Of a stretch of 64,000 nt of DNA, positions 33,525 to 44,683 are shown piece after piece. The stretch is from Bettongia penicillata ogilbyi (Eukaryota; Chordata; Mammalia; Diprotodontia; Potoroidae). Where the stretch lies: contig JAJHZJ010000082.1 of NCBI GenBank assembly GCA_023548195.1, positions 496,001-560,000 on the forward strand. Direction: 5' to 3'. How positions within the stretch are numbered: the stretch's first letter is position 1; each line of letters begins with the position of its first letter. The notes below the pieces were generated by a model, which saw only the letters and a list, made by a program, of their open reading frames with translations, made no database searches and was not told the origin of the DNA. Position numbers and translations under genes: made by a program.

Positions 33525-33695
33525 TCATTCAATCAGCTATGAAGTAAGTAGCGGAACTAATACTACACCCATTTTACAGATTAATAAACTGAAACTCAGA
33601 AAAGTAAGGTGATTTTGGACACTCAGTAAACGACGGAGACAGGATCTGATTTAGTCTTCTGTCTCTAACCTAGTGTTTCTTCTACACTGAAGTAT
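33525..33695 (-). mobile_element. MIR-type SINE
   Basis: 'cccattttacagattaataa' and 'cactcagtaaacgacgga' lie in the reversed order. Confidence 0.6.
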
Positions 33696-33724
33696 GTCAC
33701 CTCTATCAGAATCTTTCTTGAGAG

Positions 33725-33900
33725 CTGGTTGTGAAAGGGAATAGTGAAAAAGACTGTATAGGGAGGCCCTTAAATACTAGGATAGAGTCTGGACTGTATC
33801 TAGGAAACAGGAGGGAGCTACTGAAGGTTTTTCAGCAGGATGGTGATGCAATCATAACTGCACATCAGGAAGATCAATCTGGCACCGGTGTTGTAGTACG
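33725..33900 (+). mobile_element. ancient unnamed repeat, middle part
   Basis: 'ggagggagctactgaaggtt', 'aggatggtgatgcaatcata' and 'aggaagatcaatctggc' match the middle of the long repeat. Confidence 0.5.
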
Positions 33901-34480
33901 TGCCTCCGAAAGGGAGTCTACATCGTGGAGTGAGGGGAAAGGGGCAGTTAAAGGAGGAAGACTGGGAGTGTCTGAGGCCAGTTTTTCTCTCATCATTCTT
34001 CTCTAGGGTAGTCCCTTTGGGTGTGGACTTTGAGATCCTCTGGAGGTGAGGGGTGGGGGAAATTATAAAAACTGATAAAAAAAAATAAAAAGCAAGCCTC
34101 TGCTGTGCAGTTGTTCTGAGTCTGGTACCCAGTGTTCACTTTGGTGCTGATTACTGAAAACTAGTTGGGATAACTCTTGGGAAAGAGGCCCTGGAAAGAT
34201 GCTGGCAGCCGATGGCCTGTGTGTCTGTCACATAAGCAGTTCTGGAGGAGGAAGCCTGAAAGGAAGTTGCTCAAATGATTATTCTTTGAAGGTCTTTGGG
34301 TACCCCACCCTTAGATGGAGACAGAACCAAAGGGAAGAGAGACCTTTGTATGAACCTCAGCTTGAGAATGAGTGTGTGTATAGATAGGGTTTTGGGGGAG
34401 GGAGGGAGTTGGAGGTGGGAGCAGTAGGGTCCTCATGTGGGCAGATGGTATGTGTATAATTTGCATGTATGAGGCAAGTC
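33901..34480. other. no recognised feature
   Basis: Contains an A-rich run at 34078-34091 and a G-rich stretch at 34387-34415. No gene. Confidence 0.4.
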
Positions 34481-34484
34481 AGAC

Positions 34485-34800
34485 TAAATACAGAGATCAG
34501 AGTTCATGAAGTGTTAGAGCTGAACAGGACCTTGGAAATAATAGTTCAATGTGAACATTTTATTACCAGTAATAAATTTAAAATTAATTATACAAATAAT
34601 TGCTGGCATTTATATGGTGATTTAAGATTCACAAAGCATTTTACATACATTATCTCATTTGAACCTCACACTAATCTTGTGAAACACTAATCTTGTGAAG
34701 TAGCTAGTTCGTGTATTATAATACACGTAAATATAATTTACAGATTCACAGACTGCCCCTGAGAGAAGCCATGACCTTCTTAATCACTCAATCAGGTGAA
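34485..34800 (-). mobile_element. MIR-type SINEs, minus strand
   Basis: The better part starts at 34597 ('attgctggcatttatatggt', 'cattatctcatttgaacctc'). An 18 bp segment around 'cactaatcttgtgaa' occurs twice (34669-34699), a small local duplication. Confidence 0.6.
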
Positions 34801-35187
34801 CTGTTCATAAATATCTCAGGTGGTATGCAGACTCTGATCTTCTGACTTCAACTCTGGGGCTCCTCACACTACAGTTGGTTAGTTGGAGAGTTGGCACTCC
34901 AGGCTGCATGTGCAGACCTGAGCTGCTCCTTGGTGCCTCTGTATACATCGGGGGAGAGGATGGGAACAGCTACCATGACCCCTGCCCATTAGTCCCAGAG
35001 TGTGTATGTGCCTGACTGCACGTGCACAGGCAGACAATCCAATTGGTCTGAGGAGCTAAGGGGGAAGGGAAGCTGGGGAACACAAATGAACCAACCCCAC
35101 CCACCCCTTTGTGGCAAGGAAACAGCCCAAGCCAATTTCCTTTCTGAGAACACGACTCAGGGAAACAGTGGCCTGGGAAGACCTGGT

Positions 35188-35218
35188 TGAGAGAGAGACA
35201 GAGAGACAGAGAGAGAGA
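35188..35218 (+). repeat. (GAGA)n low complexity
   Basis: Short imperfect GA/GACA run. Confidence 0.8.
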
Positions 35219-35359
35219 ATGACCTATGTGTCAGCGCTAAGGAGAAACTGAGATTCCTTTCTGAAGGGGACACTTTTCCAATCTGTCCTCTTACAGGTCC
35301 TGGGTCTCTCAGTACTGGCTCTGGGGGTTGGTCTGGGTTCCAGATACAACAATATCCCA

Positions 35360-35510
35360 TTTGTGACACTTACAAGCTGTGTGACCTTGTGGCTTTTCTG
35401 AACCTGTTTTTTTGTCTATAAAAGGGGCAAAAATACTTTAATACCTACCTTACCAGGTTATGAGGCCCAGTTGAAATAATGGACATAACCCAAACTATCA
35501 AGAATACCAT
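35360..35510 (+). mobile_element. MIR-type SINE
   Basis: 'cttacaagctgtgtgacctt' and 'ttttgtctataaaagggg'. Confidence 0.6.
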
Positions 35511-36164
35511 AATTCTTTCACCTGGTCACCAGGACTTGCAACCTTGCTGTCATCCTTAACTTTCTCTCAAACCCCCCTCTCCCCATGTCATTTCTACCTT
35601 CATTACATCTCCTAAAAGCTCCTTCTCCTCTGGCACTGTACTCAACCCAACCCTCATTATCTCATGACTATGAGAGTCTCTGAACTAGTGAAATGGCCTG
35701 CTGTTTGGTGTCCCTAGCCTTTCCCCTCTCCAATTCATTCTCCATTTAGCTGTCAAACTCATCTTCTTGAAGTAAAGTCTGACTATGCCACAGCCCACCC
35801 TCCCCTTGCCCCCCATTCAACAAATTCCAGTAACTGCCTATTGACCTTAGGTCTAAATATAAAATCTTGTTTGCTTCTGTAACCTATCCCCTTCCTACCT
35901 TTCTGGTCTTCTTCCACCTTTATACCCCACCAATCCTATGAGATCTAGGGATCGGACTCCTTGTTGTTCCTGGAACTTGACTTGAGTGTTTTCCCTGGTT
36001 CTCCCTCATGCCTACAATTCTGTGCTTCCTCATTTCTGCTTCCTGGCTCCTGGCTTCCTTCAAGTCTCAATTAAAATCCCACCTTCTACAAGAAGCCTTT
36101 CCTAATCCCTCTTAATTCCCTTTGTTGATCAGCTCCAATTTTATCATGTGTATTTGCGAGTGTT

Positions 36165-37683
36165 CTCACCCAGATGAGCAAATGCAGTGCTGAACACCAA
36201 ATCTCTGAAAGCTGCCCGCTCGTCTTCTGCTCCACTATTGCCAACTGTGTGTTGGCTCAACTTTCCCTCCCTACCATACTGATGGTGAGTTCTTCAATTT
36301 GAAAAGGCTACAAGCCAAGACCAAAGTGGAAGGAGTGTCTGCGCGTGATTTTCTGTTTGCTGATGATTGTGCACTCAATGCAGCCTTTGAAGCTGAGATG
36401 CAACAAAGTATAGATCAATTCTCTGCTGCCTGTGCTAATTTTAGCCTAATAATTAACAACAAGAAAATACATGTGCTCCATCAACCACCACTACACCATA
36501 CATACATGGAACCATTGATTACAACAAATGGAGAAGTTTTGAATGCTGTGGATAAGTTTACTACCTTGGTAACATGTGTGTTTGTCCTTCATTGCCAAGG
36601 ACCATGCCATCAGAGAAATGATGACATGACTTGCACTTGATTTTGTTGTGAGTGAGAGTGCAGGTCGCCAGCCTCACTTCTCCCCCAGAGCCATCTGAAT
36701 CCAGTGACCAGATATTCATCAGGATGACTGGAGATGACCCAGGATGAGGCAATTGACCCAGGATGAGGCAATTGGGATTAAGTGACTTGCCCAAGGTCAC
36801 ACAGCTAGTGAGTGTCAAGTGTCTGAGGTGAGATTTGAACTCAGGTCCTCCTGACTCCTACACTGGTGCTCTATCCACTGCACCACCAAGTTGCCCACTA
36901 CCTTGGTAGTATACTTTCCAGGGATGTACACATTGACAATGAGGTTGATGTACATGTTGTCAGAGCTAGCTCAGTGTTTGGGAGGCTCCAAAGAAAGGTT
37001 TGGGAGAGCAGAGGTATTAGACTGACTACCAAACTGAAAGTCTACAGAGCCATTGTACCTGACCTCATTATTGTATGCTTGTGAAATATGGACAGTCTAC
37101 CAGCTCCATGCCAGGACACTGAATCACTTCCATTTGAACTGCCTTAGGAAGATTCTGAGGATCACCTGGCAGGAGAAGGTACCAGACACTGAGGTCCTTG
37201 CTTGACCTGAACTGCCAAGCATTCAAACTATGCTTCAGAGAGGACAACTCCAATGGGCTGGTCACATTGTTCAAATGCAAAATGTATGCTTGCCAAAAAG
37301 ACTATTTTGTGGAGAACTCACATGGGGCAGGAATCACATGGTGGTCAGAAGAAGCGATACAAGGACACTCTCAAGGTCTCTCTCAAGAACTTTGGATTTA
37401 ATTGTGCGACATGGGTGACACTGGCACAGGACAGCTCAGCATGGTGTGCCGACATCAGAAAGGGTGCTGTGGTCTCTGAGCAGAATTGAAGCAGCACAAA
37501 GAAAATGTAGGATGCACAAATTTGGAGTAACCACCCCCAGTGTTCACATGCACTATCCATTTCCAATAGTAGAGCATTCTGAGCCCATATTGGTCTGATC
37601 AGCCACAGTCCTACACACTGAAATTTCACTTCATCATGGTGACATCATTTTGGTCCTCTTTGACAATGAAGGACAACAACCAA

Positions 37684-37690
<7 letters not shown>
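36165..37690 (+). mobile_element. RTE-type LINE (RT to 3' end), split by a SINE
   Basis: A truncated RTE. 'caactgtgtgttggctcaac' (about 36242) precedes the RT core. The frame from 36299 encodes LQAKTKVEGVSA, then FLFADDCAL, in which FADD is the catalytic RT motif. After the SINE, 36908 on continues YLGSILSRDVHIDNEVDVHV with a 1-base shift. The C-terminal region (37253-37489) has QKKRYKDTLKVSLK and IRKGAVVSEQN. It ends with a short tail 'ggtcctctttgacaatgaag'. Several frameshifts and stops; inactive. Closest known relatives are marsupial RTE and BovB-like elements; the subfamily is not assigned. Confidence 0.8.
36572..36896 (-). mobile_element. SINE type A inside the RTE
   Basis: A near-complete minus copy ending at the tRNA head ('ctgcaccaccaagttgccc'). 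Exact 12 bp duplication 'actaccttggta' at 36560-36571 and 36897-36908. It holds an internal repeat of 'gacccaggatgaggcaatt' (36735-36774), a small tandem duplication unique to this copy. Confidence 0.92.
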
Positions 37691-37722
<32 letters not shown>

Positions 37723-37730
37723 TGTGTGTG
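37685..37730 (+). repeat. (TG)n microsatellite at the RTE 3' end
   Basis: About 22 TG units with one CGCG interruption, directly after the RTE tail. Confidence 0.95.
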
Positions 37731-37857
37731 CTGTAGCTTGTTTGTAAACTCTTGTTTGTATGTCATCTCCCCTACCTAGGCTATAAGTCCTTGAGAGCAG
37801 GGATTGTATTTTGCCTTTTTTGTAGCCCTGGTACTTAGCACGGTACCTGGCATGTAG

Positions 37858-38095
37858 TTTTTGTTGTTCAGTCACGTCTGAAGCTTCAAGATTCCATTTG
37901 AGATTTTCTCGGCTGAGAAGTTGCAGTGGTTTGCCATTTCCTTCTCCAGCTCATTTTACAGATGAGGAAACCAAGGCAAACAGGATTAAATGACTTGCCC
38001 AGGGTCACACAACGAGTAAGTGTCTATGGCCAGATTTGACTTCAGGAAGAGGAGTCTGGCTTGGTCCCCAGCCTAGCGCTCTGGTTGGCTCTGAA
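37858..38095 (-). mobile_element. SINE type B, minus strand, in L2 tail
   Basis: 'tttgttgttcagtcacgtct', 'gtggtttgccatttccttct', 'tacagatgaggaaaccaagg' and 'acttgcccagggtcacacaa'. It breaks off before a clean head. Confidence 0.85.
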
Positions 38096-38099
38096 TGCC

Positions 38100-39275
38100 G
38101 GATGACTGACAGTTTTCATTGTTATTGTTGTTAGAATAGATCCCTGAGTTGAGCCACTCTGACTGAATGTGCGGGGGGAGGTTGGGTGAAGAATTGTGTG
38201 AGGTGAGTCCGGGAGAGCTAATAGGGTGTTGGATTAAAGACTCACGAGTTCCAGTGCAAGGTGGATAAATCTACATTGTGAGAAATAGGTCAAGAGGTGA
38301 ACAGTCAGGTCAGAGACTTAATATTTCCGCTAGCATTTCCCTAACATAATCTCTAGGTCTCCAGTTTCAGCCTAGGTGTGACCCAAGCTCCTGCTCTCCG
38401 TGCCGAGGATAGTGGACCCAGAAGGCCTTGCTCCTGATACTAATGACTCATTCCAGCCTCCAGATTGCCCTCGATTCTGGGTGTGTCCTTCTGTAAACAA
38501 GCAAAGTATCCCTTTTACTCCCCCCAGCACTAGAGAAGGAGGAAGGAAGAGGTGGAAGGGGGCCATTTCAAGACAAAACAAAACTAATGCAAGCTTATTG
38601 GAAGCCATTAGAGAACAATTAAGTGCTAAATTATAGGACCATTAAGAGGTGGACTTAGTGGTCAAGGAAGAATTCACCAGGAATTTGAGTTGAGGCTTGA
38701 AGGATGGATAGAATGTGTCCTGGTGTAGGGGATGGGGAGGAAAACCTTAGAGGTGGGTTGAACTGTATGTGTATGGGTAGAAGCCCACTTTATCTGGAGC
38801 CCCCAAATGGAGCTCTTTTCAAATTTATCAGCTGGCTCCTGGAGGCAGGGGGTGATGGCAATGCCATGGAGACCCAGGAATGGAATTTTCCATCAGGCTC
38901 AGCTCTGGTTAGCTCTAGACTACAAGGGGAGGGGAATAGTTCAGTAGGTATCGGGTACTTCAGAACAGAATAAAGATAAGGGTAAAGAGACCTGTTCAAA
39001 AAATAGAAACTACTTACTGACTTTTCCCCACTTTGGTCTTTTAACTTGGAGTTTACCTGTGGGTCATCATAGCCATAAAAGCCACAATCAGCTGATACTG
39101 TGTTTCATACCCTGGGAGTTTCCAGTGCTGGGGAAATGGGACCAATAAACACCACAGAGGGTGGGAGGAGGAGGAGGAGGAGGAAGCAGTTGACTTGTCC
39201 TTTTCCCACTCTTTGTTTTACTGTTTATCACCCTAGCACCCATCTATAGGATAACCATAATATAGTGGAAAGGGT
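38100..39275. other. no recognised gene; one ancient-repeat piece
   Basis: 38640-38720 resembles the ancient repeat ('aatttgagttgaggcttgaa'). A 78-residue frame at 38400-38636 has no domain. A (GGA)n run lies at 39166-39186. Confidence 0.4.
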
Positions 39276-39279
39276 TCCC

Positions 39280-39560
39280 AGAATTTAAAGGTAAAAAGGG
39301 ATGGTAGAGATGCTCCACTCCTTTGCTATCATTTTACAGATGAGGCCCAGAGGGGAGAAGTGATTTACCCAAAGTCACCTAGATAATAACAGTCATGCCT
39401 GACACTTGGGTCATCTGGCTCCAAGTCCAGTGGTCTTTCTGTTACAATATTAAGGAATCAGGAGAGCTGGGTATTTCTACCTTGAGCAACATACTTCCCC
39501 TATATGAGCCCCAATGCCTCAAGTTTCCTCTTCTGTGGAATTGATAGGGTGCTTGGGTGC
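39280..39560 (-). mobile_element. MIR-type SINEs, minus then plus
   Basis: 39325-39430 has 'catttacagatgaggccc'-like reversed core ('attttacagatgaggcccag'). 39450-39560 is a weak plus copy. Confidence 0.5.
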
Positions 39561-39834
39561 CTGTGCTTGGACCCCAATTCTAAAATCACATTTCTCCCTA
39601 ACCTCAGAACACTATCCCAGGCAGTTTCTCCCCAGGTAGCAAAACTTTTATCTCTCTGATATGGCAACCAGATTTACCTATAGAATTTATTAGTTTGAAC
39701 CAGTTGTATACTGGTTGAACTGGCTGTATACTGGATCATAAAGATATTTACCATTCACTGACCAATCATATGCATCCTAGACTTAGACATATATATATAT
39801 TCCCTTAAATTTATCTCATCTAACAAGATACTAG

Positions 39835-40215
39835 TGGGGGCAGCCTTGGTATTTCTCAATCACCCCTGAACTTAAGCTGATTTAGTGATGTTTCAGGTCT
39901 AAAACCACACCTTCATGTAGCCCCCCCTTGTATTATTTCCCAATGAACTCTGGGAATGAACTCTGGGTAAAATAGATCTGGCTCAGTAGATACTAAAAGT
40001 ACAAGTTCCTTCAAGAACTGACCACTCCTTAACCACTCACTAATCCTACCCTGAATTAATTAATTAGCATATTTGTCACATATTTTATTATCTTATATAA
40101 ACTTTAACTGTACCCCTCTAAGGTCACAGGTGCCCTATGAACTCTTGACCCCTGAAAGGCGTAACAGTAAATCTTTACCAACTTGATTTTAAAGATGCTT
40201 GAATCCTAGAATTCA
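39835..40215 (+). mobile_element. probable solo LTR of an endogenous retrovirus
   Basis: 381 bp starting TGGGGG and ending ATTCA, with four-base flanks CTAG and TTAG (3 of 4). Internal order fits an LTR: a TATA box-like 'tatataaac' (about 40096), then 'ctcttgaccc', then 'gtaaatcttt' in poly-A signal position (about 40170). No viral gene is present on either side, so internal sequence was probably lost by LTR-LTR recombination. Confidence 0.4.
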
Positions 40216-40284
40216 TTAGTTGCTCTGCCCCTGTATTCCAGCCTGCCTCTTTCCAACCCTTGTCAGAATGACATTTATATACTG

Positions 40285-40375
40285 CAGAGATGAGCTCTGG
40301 TATCTCTGAGTAAGCTTCTGGAGGGCAGACAATGTGTCTTCTCTTCCCTCCACAATGCCTAGGACCAGAATGGGA
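40285..40375 (+). mobile_element. L2 tail
   Basis: 'agcttctggagggcagacaa' and 'ccacaatgcctaggacc'. Confidence 0.5.
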
Positions 40376-40779
40376 TTACACTATAATGGGTGTTTAATTT
40401 ACCTTCCATACCCAGCATGTTCAGTGTCTTCATGGTCTTCCTCCTTTCTCCCTTCTTCACATCAAAACCCAATCTCAGAAAAACATCCGATAACCTCTGG
40501 GTTTAGTATTAGGAAGAACCAATGGTGAGGAATCTTCTAAGGGACAGGACAAGACTCTTGCCTGATTCTAGGCTATACAGAGGAGACCAAGGTCTACTCC
40601 TCTCCATCCATATCAGTTCCCTTGATTCTCTCTGTATACTCACAGCATAAAAGACAGCAAAAAGGAATGCAGATTCAGTTCAGTAAACATTTATTTAGTT
40701 CCTCCTATGCACAGGGTGTGGTACTAGGAATTTCTTTTTGGGGGGTGGGGTGGAGGGAATGGTTATAGACCAATTATTT

Positions 40780-40970
40780 TATACGTATAAAGAGCTCCCA
40801 GAAAGGAAATTCCTCTACCAGTGCATTTGGGCACCATTTTTATAACTTGTAGTCTTGGAGTCACCTAAGGGTTCGGGAGAGGTTAAATGAATTTCCCAGG
40901 GTTGCACATCTAGTATGGATCACAGGCTGGCCTTGAACACAAGTCTTCTTGAGGTCAGATCTCTATCTAG
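40780..40970 (-). mobile_element. MIR-type SINE
   Basis: 'gaatttcccagggttgcaca' and 'ccttgaacacaagtcttctt' are reversed MIR words. Confidence 0.5.
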
Positions 40971-41096
40971 TAAGTCAAGTTGTGCTAGAAATAATACAAA
41001 GCCAAAAAAATAGCATGGTATGGGGAAAGAGACCAGGTTTGGAAGTCAAGATTAGGGGCTGCAATGGATAGAGCGCTGGGCCTGGAATAAAGAAGT

Positions 41097-41298
41097 GATT
41101 GTTGCTTAGTCTCTTCCTGACCCCTTTTGGAGTTTTCTTGGCAAAGTGGTTTGCAATTTCCTGCTTCAGCTCATTTTGCAAATGAAGAAACTGAGCAAAC
41201 ATGGTTCAATGACTTGCCTCAGGGTCATCAGTACCTGAGGATGGTTTTGAACTCAGAACTTCCTGCCTCCAGGCACAGCGTTCTATCCACTGCACCAC
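41097..41298 (-). mobile_element. SINE type B, inside the host SINE
   Basis: 'gttttcttggcaaagtggtt', 'tcagctcattttgcaaatga' and 'gttctatccactgcaccacc' at the head end. Target duplication not clear. Confidence 0.85.
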
Positions 41299-41389
41299 CT
41301 GAGTTCAAATATAGTCTCAGGCATGTATTAGCTTTATGACTTTGGATAAGTCACTTAACCTCCCTCTCTATTTCTTCAACTATAAAATG

Positions 41390-41683
41390 AGGCGCATGTA
41401 TGTTCGTCCTTCATTGCTGAAGAAGGCCATCAGAGACATGACTTGCACTTGACTTTGTTTTGAGGGAGGGAGGGCTGTGCAAGGACACCAGCCTCACTTC
41501 TCCTCCAGAGTCATCTGAATCCAGTGACCAGATATTCATCAGGATGACTGGAGATAACCCAAGATGAGGCAGTTGGGGTTGAGTGACTTGCCCAAGGTCA
41601 CAAAGCTAGTGAGTGTCAAGTGTCTGAGGTGAGATTTGAACTCAGGTCCTCCTGACTCCTGCACTGGTGCTCTATCCACTGCC
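41390..41683 (-). mobile_element. SINE type A, inside the host SINE
   Basis: Near-complete minus copy flanked by exact 'ctataaaatg' at 41380-41389 and 41684-41693. Confidence 0.92.
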
Positions 41684-41844
41684 CTATAAAATGGGGTAAT
41701 GATGATAGCACCTACCTCCCAGAGATGTTGTAAGGATCAGATGAGACAATACTTGTAAAGTGATTAGCACAGTGATGCACAAAAGTAGAAGTTCATGAAA
41801 TACTTGGTTCCTTCATTCCTGGCTTGGTCAATAACTTGTAGTGT

Positions 41845-41940
41845 GACCTTACTCATCATTTAGCCTTTCTGGCCCCAGTTTTCTCATTTTTAAAATTAGG
41901 TTGGATTAGATGATTTCTTCCAGCTCTAATATTCTATGAG
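41845..41940 (+). mobile_element. MIR-type SINE tail
   Basis: 'ggattagatgatttcttcca' and 'gctctaatattctatgag'. Confidence 0.6.
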
Positions 41941-42540
41941 ACAGAGAGAAAATCATGGAGATAAAATTTTAACCATATCAATGTGGCCTGTTTAAAGAGT
42001 GGGGATCTTTATCCCAACTCCCATGTGCTTTGATAAATCAGGTTCTCCTAAGCTACATCTCCCCTTCAAAGTGCTAGGGATGCTCTAGAGTAGTTGGAAG
42101 GTTCTTCTCCAATGCTATCAGCTCAAGCTTCCATTTCTTGGTGCCTCTCTCCAGTATCAATGACCAGTGGTTTCATTTCACTGGTGAGGATTAATTAGCT
42201 TTCACCAAAGGATGTTTCCTGAAATTTCACAGCAAGAACAGAAATACAAACATTTTCTCCGCTGCCTAGGGGCACACTCTCTCTAGACTACCTCAGTCCT
42301 TGGAAAGTGGGCTTGTGTGTCCATAAAATCTGGCCCCAGGCCTTCTGAAGGCCTGTTTTTCAAATCCTTCTAAAGTCACAAGGTCCCAGTCTAGTCCAAT
42401 CACCTAAGGAAAGAACAAAAGCAAAGAAACAAAACATAGAGCCCTGTATTCAAAGATCACAAGTCAGTTTAGACGGGGACAGTAGGTCAGTGGTACTGGG
42501 TCTCTCCCCCTACTTGGAGGCTTATAGCATACTTGCCTCC
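41941..42540. other. no recognised feature
   Basis: Plain sequence with no assigned repeat. Confidence 0.4.
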
Positions 42541-42559
42541 TTATTCAAACAAAGTCAGA

Positions 42560-42716
42560 CAGGGGAAAGGAAAAAAGGATGGAGGGGAAGAGAGAAGGAA
42601 AGAGATGGAGGAGGAAAGGAGAGAAAAGGAGAAAGGAAGGTGGGGGGAGAAGGATGGAGGGAAAGAGAGAGAAAGAAGGAGGGAAGGAGGGAGGGGGGAA
42701 AGAAAGAGAGGAAATG
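42560..42716 (+). repeat. polypurine tract
   Basis: About 155 bp of G and A with very few interruptions (Ts in 'ggatgg' and 'gatgg' words). Reading frames over it give only Lys/Glu/Arg/Gly or Ser/Phe/Pro/Leu. Confidence 0.9.
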
Positions 42717-42719
42717 TTT

Positions 42720-43940
42720 TTTATAATGTTTTTTAAGATCCAGTTCTAGCTCAGCAGCCAATCAAAAGATTATTTCTTCACTACATGGTTGGTTAGTGGA
42801 TTGGAAACAGAATACTCGTAAGAGCTTCAAAGTCCCTGTGGTAGTTTGCAACAGATCAATCCCACTCTGCATGCTTATAAATCTTGGGCTCTAACTGGTC
42901 AGTTCCCCTACCCAATGGAACACATCTTTTGTTTAATAAAGAGCCCCAAAGTAATTAATATAGGGATGGCTCCTGCCACGGGGTGGGTTGTGTTAAGAGT
43001 AAGTTATAGGATGTTATACCGTAGAATCCTTGGTGCTCAACATTTTTTATTCAGAAGAAATAAAATCACTCATTTTGGATGACCCAGAATCCTTGAAGAG
43101 CCAAGGTCAGAGCAGTTTAATGTTACAGCAAAAGTTAAAAGCTGTTAAAATTGAATGAGAAAGTGAAGGAAGTACAGAGGGTGATAAAATTTGTCCTGTG
43201 GAGTTGATCACATGTGATCAATACATTTTGTGAGGTCAAGGGTCACAGCTTCCATGGACTTGTACACAAGGTGCCTAGCATGACCTTTAGTAAGTACTTG
43301 TTGATGGCAGTTTCATTCCCCTTTCCTACCAGCTGGTCCTTTCCAAGACAGCCTGGGTGGGAAGGGACACAGAGCAAAACTATTCAAGATGGAACCACCA
43401 TCTCAATTGTTTCTGGTTTTAGCACTGACCCTCTAGAATAGTTTCTTCCTAGTTTCTTGTGGCTCTTTGGCAAATTCAAAAGGACATCACTCACTTAGAG
43501 TTCACTTGGTCGGTCAGAAGATAAAGTGCTCCAGGGAACCAGTCTGACTTGTCTGTCTGCCTATCAGGAACTGACTTCCCTGGCCCTGTGACCCAAACCC
43601 CAGAAGATCCCCCATCCTGCTTCCCAATCCAGAAAGGCAATGGAGCCAAAAGCCCCAAAGAATTGCAGAGATTTCCTATAGCTCCATCTTAATGAATACT
43701 TTTCCATTCACTCACTCATTCATTCATCTGGGCCTATAGCCACAAAATGGTCATCTGTCAATGGGGATTCCTCAAAATTTACTCTCAATCCTGACCTCCC
43801 CTTCCTGCCATGCTCCATCCCTACCTCCAAGCGGTTAAGGTGTGCCCAATTCTTGTTCTCAACTAGCTATTAGTTCATCTTTTCTAGCCTGTTAATGTTG
43901 ATTAAATAAACCAATGACCAACTCTGAGGTGTTTAAAAAT
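42720..43940. other. no recognised gene; one L2 tail
   Basis: 43250-43320 looks like an L2 end ('gtgcctagcatgacctttag'). The rest is unassigned. Confidence 0.4.
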
Positions 43941-43944
43941 GATA

Positions 43945-44170
43945 CCAAGAGCTCATTTTATATAACCTTTAAGGTTTATAAAGGGCTTTAATGCATTATT
44001 TTATTTGAGCCTCACAACAACTTGTAGAGTAAAGGCTTCTATTATCCCCATTTTACAGATGAGAAAATTGAAATTCAGAGAGGCAAAATGATTTGTGCAG
44101 GGGTCAAATCCTGAAGCAATATTTGAGTACAGGTCTTCCCAATCCATGACTACAAAGTTTTAAGCTAGGA
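43945..44170 (-). mobile_element. MIR-type SINE
   Basis: 'ataacctttaaggtttataa', 'gagcctcacaacaacttgta' and 'cccattttacagatgagaaa'. Confidence 0.7.
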
Positions 44171-44369
44171 CCTTAACATTCCCATTATGATGGACTGACT
44201 CTAAGCTCCCTCCAAATCAGCAGGTCTTACAGAGAGTTTGCTGAGTGGGAGGGAAATGGCCATGTTGACCATGGACCATGGACAACACTATCTCCATATG
44301 TGCTGGTGTGAGTACATTTAAAGGTGTGTGTGACCTGTATGTGAGTCCACCACGGTCACTGATGGAGAT

Positions 44370-44600
44370 GATGATGCAGAGCACTGGATTTGGATATCAG
44401 AAAACCTTGACTCATGTCCTTAGGTACCAATTGTACCTAAATGATTATGTGACCTTGGGCAACTGAATTCATTTCTCTGAGCCTTGGTTTCTTTACCTAC
44501 AAAATGGGGATAAAAATACTGACATTAACTATCTTATAGGGTTGTTGTGAGGGTAATACTTGGTTAACCTTAAAATGCTCAAAAGAGGAGTTATTTTGTT
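44370..44600 (+). mobile_element. MIR-type SINE
   Basis: 'gattatgtgaccttgggcaa', 'tacctacaaaatggggataa' and 'gggttgttgtgagggtaata'. Confidence 0.7.
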
Positions 44601-44683
44601 AGGTTTGGGTATGAGTTGTGAATAAATGCCCAGTATGTGTGTATACATTTGTATGTATTATGAAGGAATAGGTACTATATGAT

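Larger units (their letters stand above)
35525..37860 (+). mobile_element. L2 LINE, split by RTE
   Basis: 35525-36160 is L2 3' region ('cctctccaattcattctcca', 'ccttctacaagaagcctttc', 'ctccaattttatcatgtgta'). After the RTE it resumes at about 37735: 'agcttgtttgtaaactcttg', 'ctataagtccttgagagcag' and 'gcacggtacctggcatgtag'. The two sides join in the order expected for one L2. Confidence 0.75.
41050..41840 (+). mobile_element. CORE-SINE host with two SINE insertions
   Basis: Three pieces of one plus copy: head 41053-41096 ('gcaatggatagagcgctggg'), middle 41299-41389 ('gagttcaaatatagtctcag'), end 41694-41800 ('gttgtaaggatcagatgaga'). The pieces join in consensus order. Confidence 0.8.

Noticed and set aside
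37198..37489. Frames with LINE C-terminal similarity as a host gene
   Set aside because: They belong to the broken RTE element.
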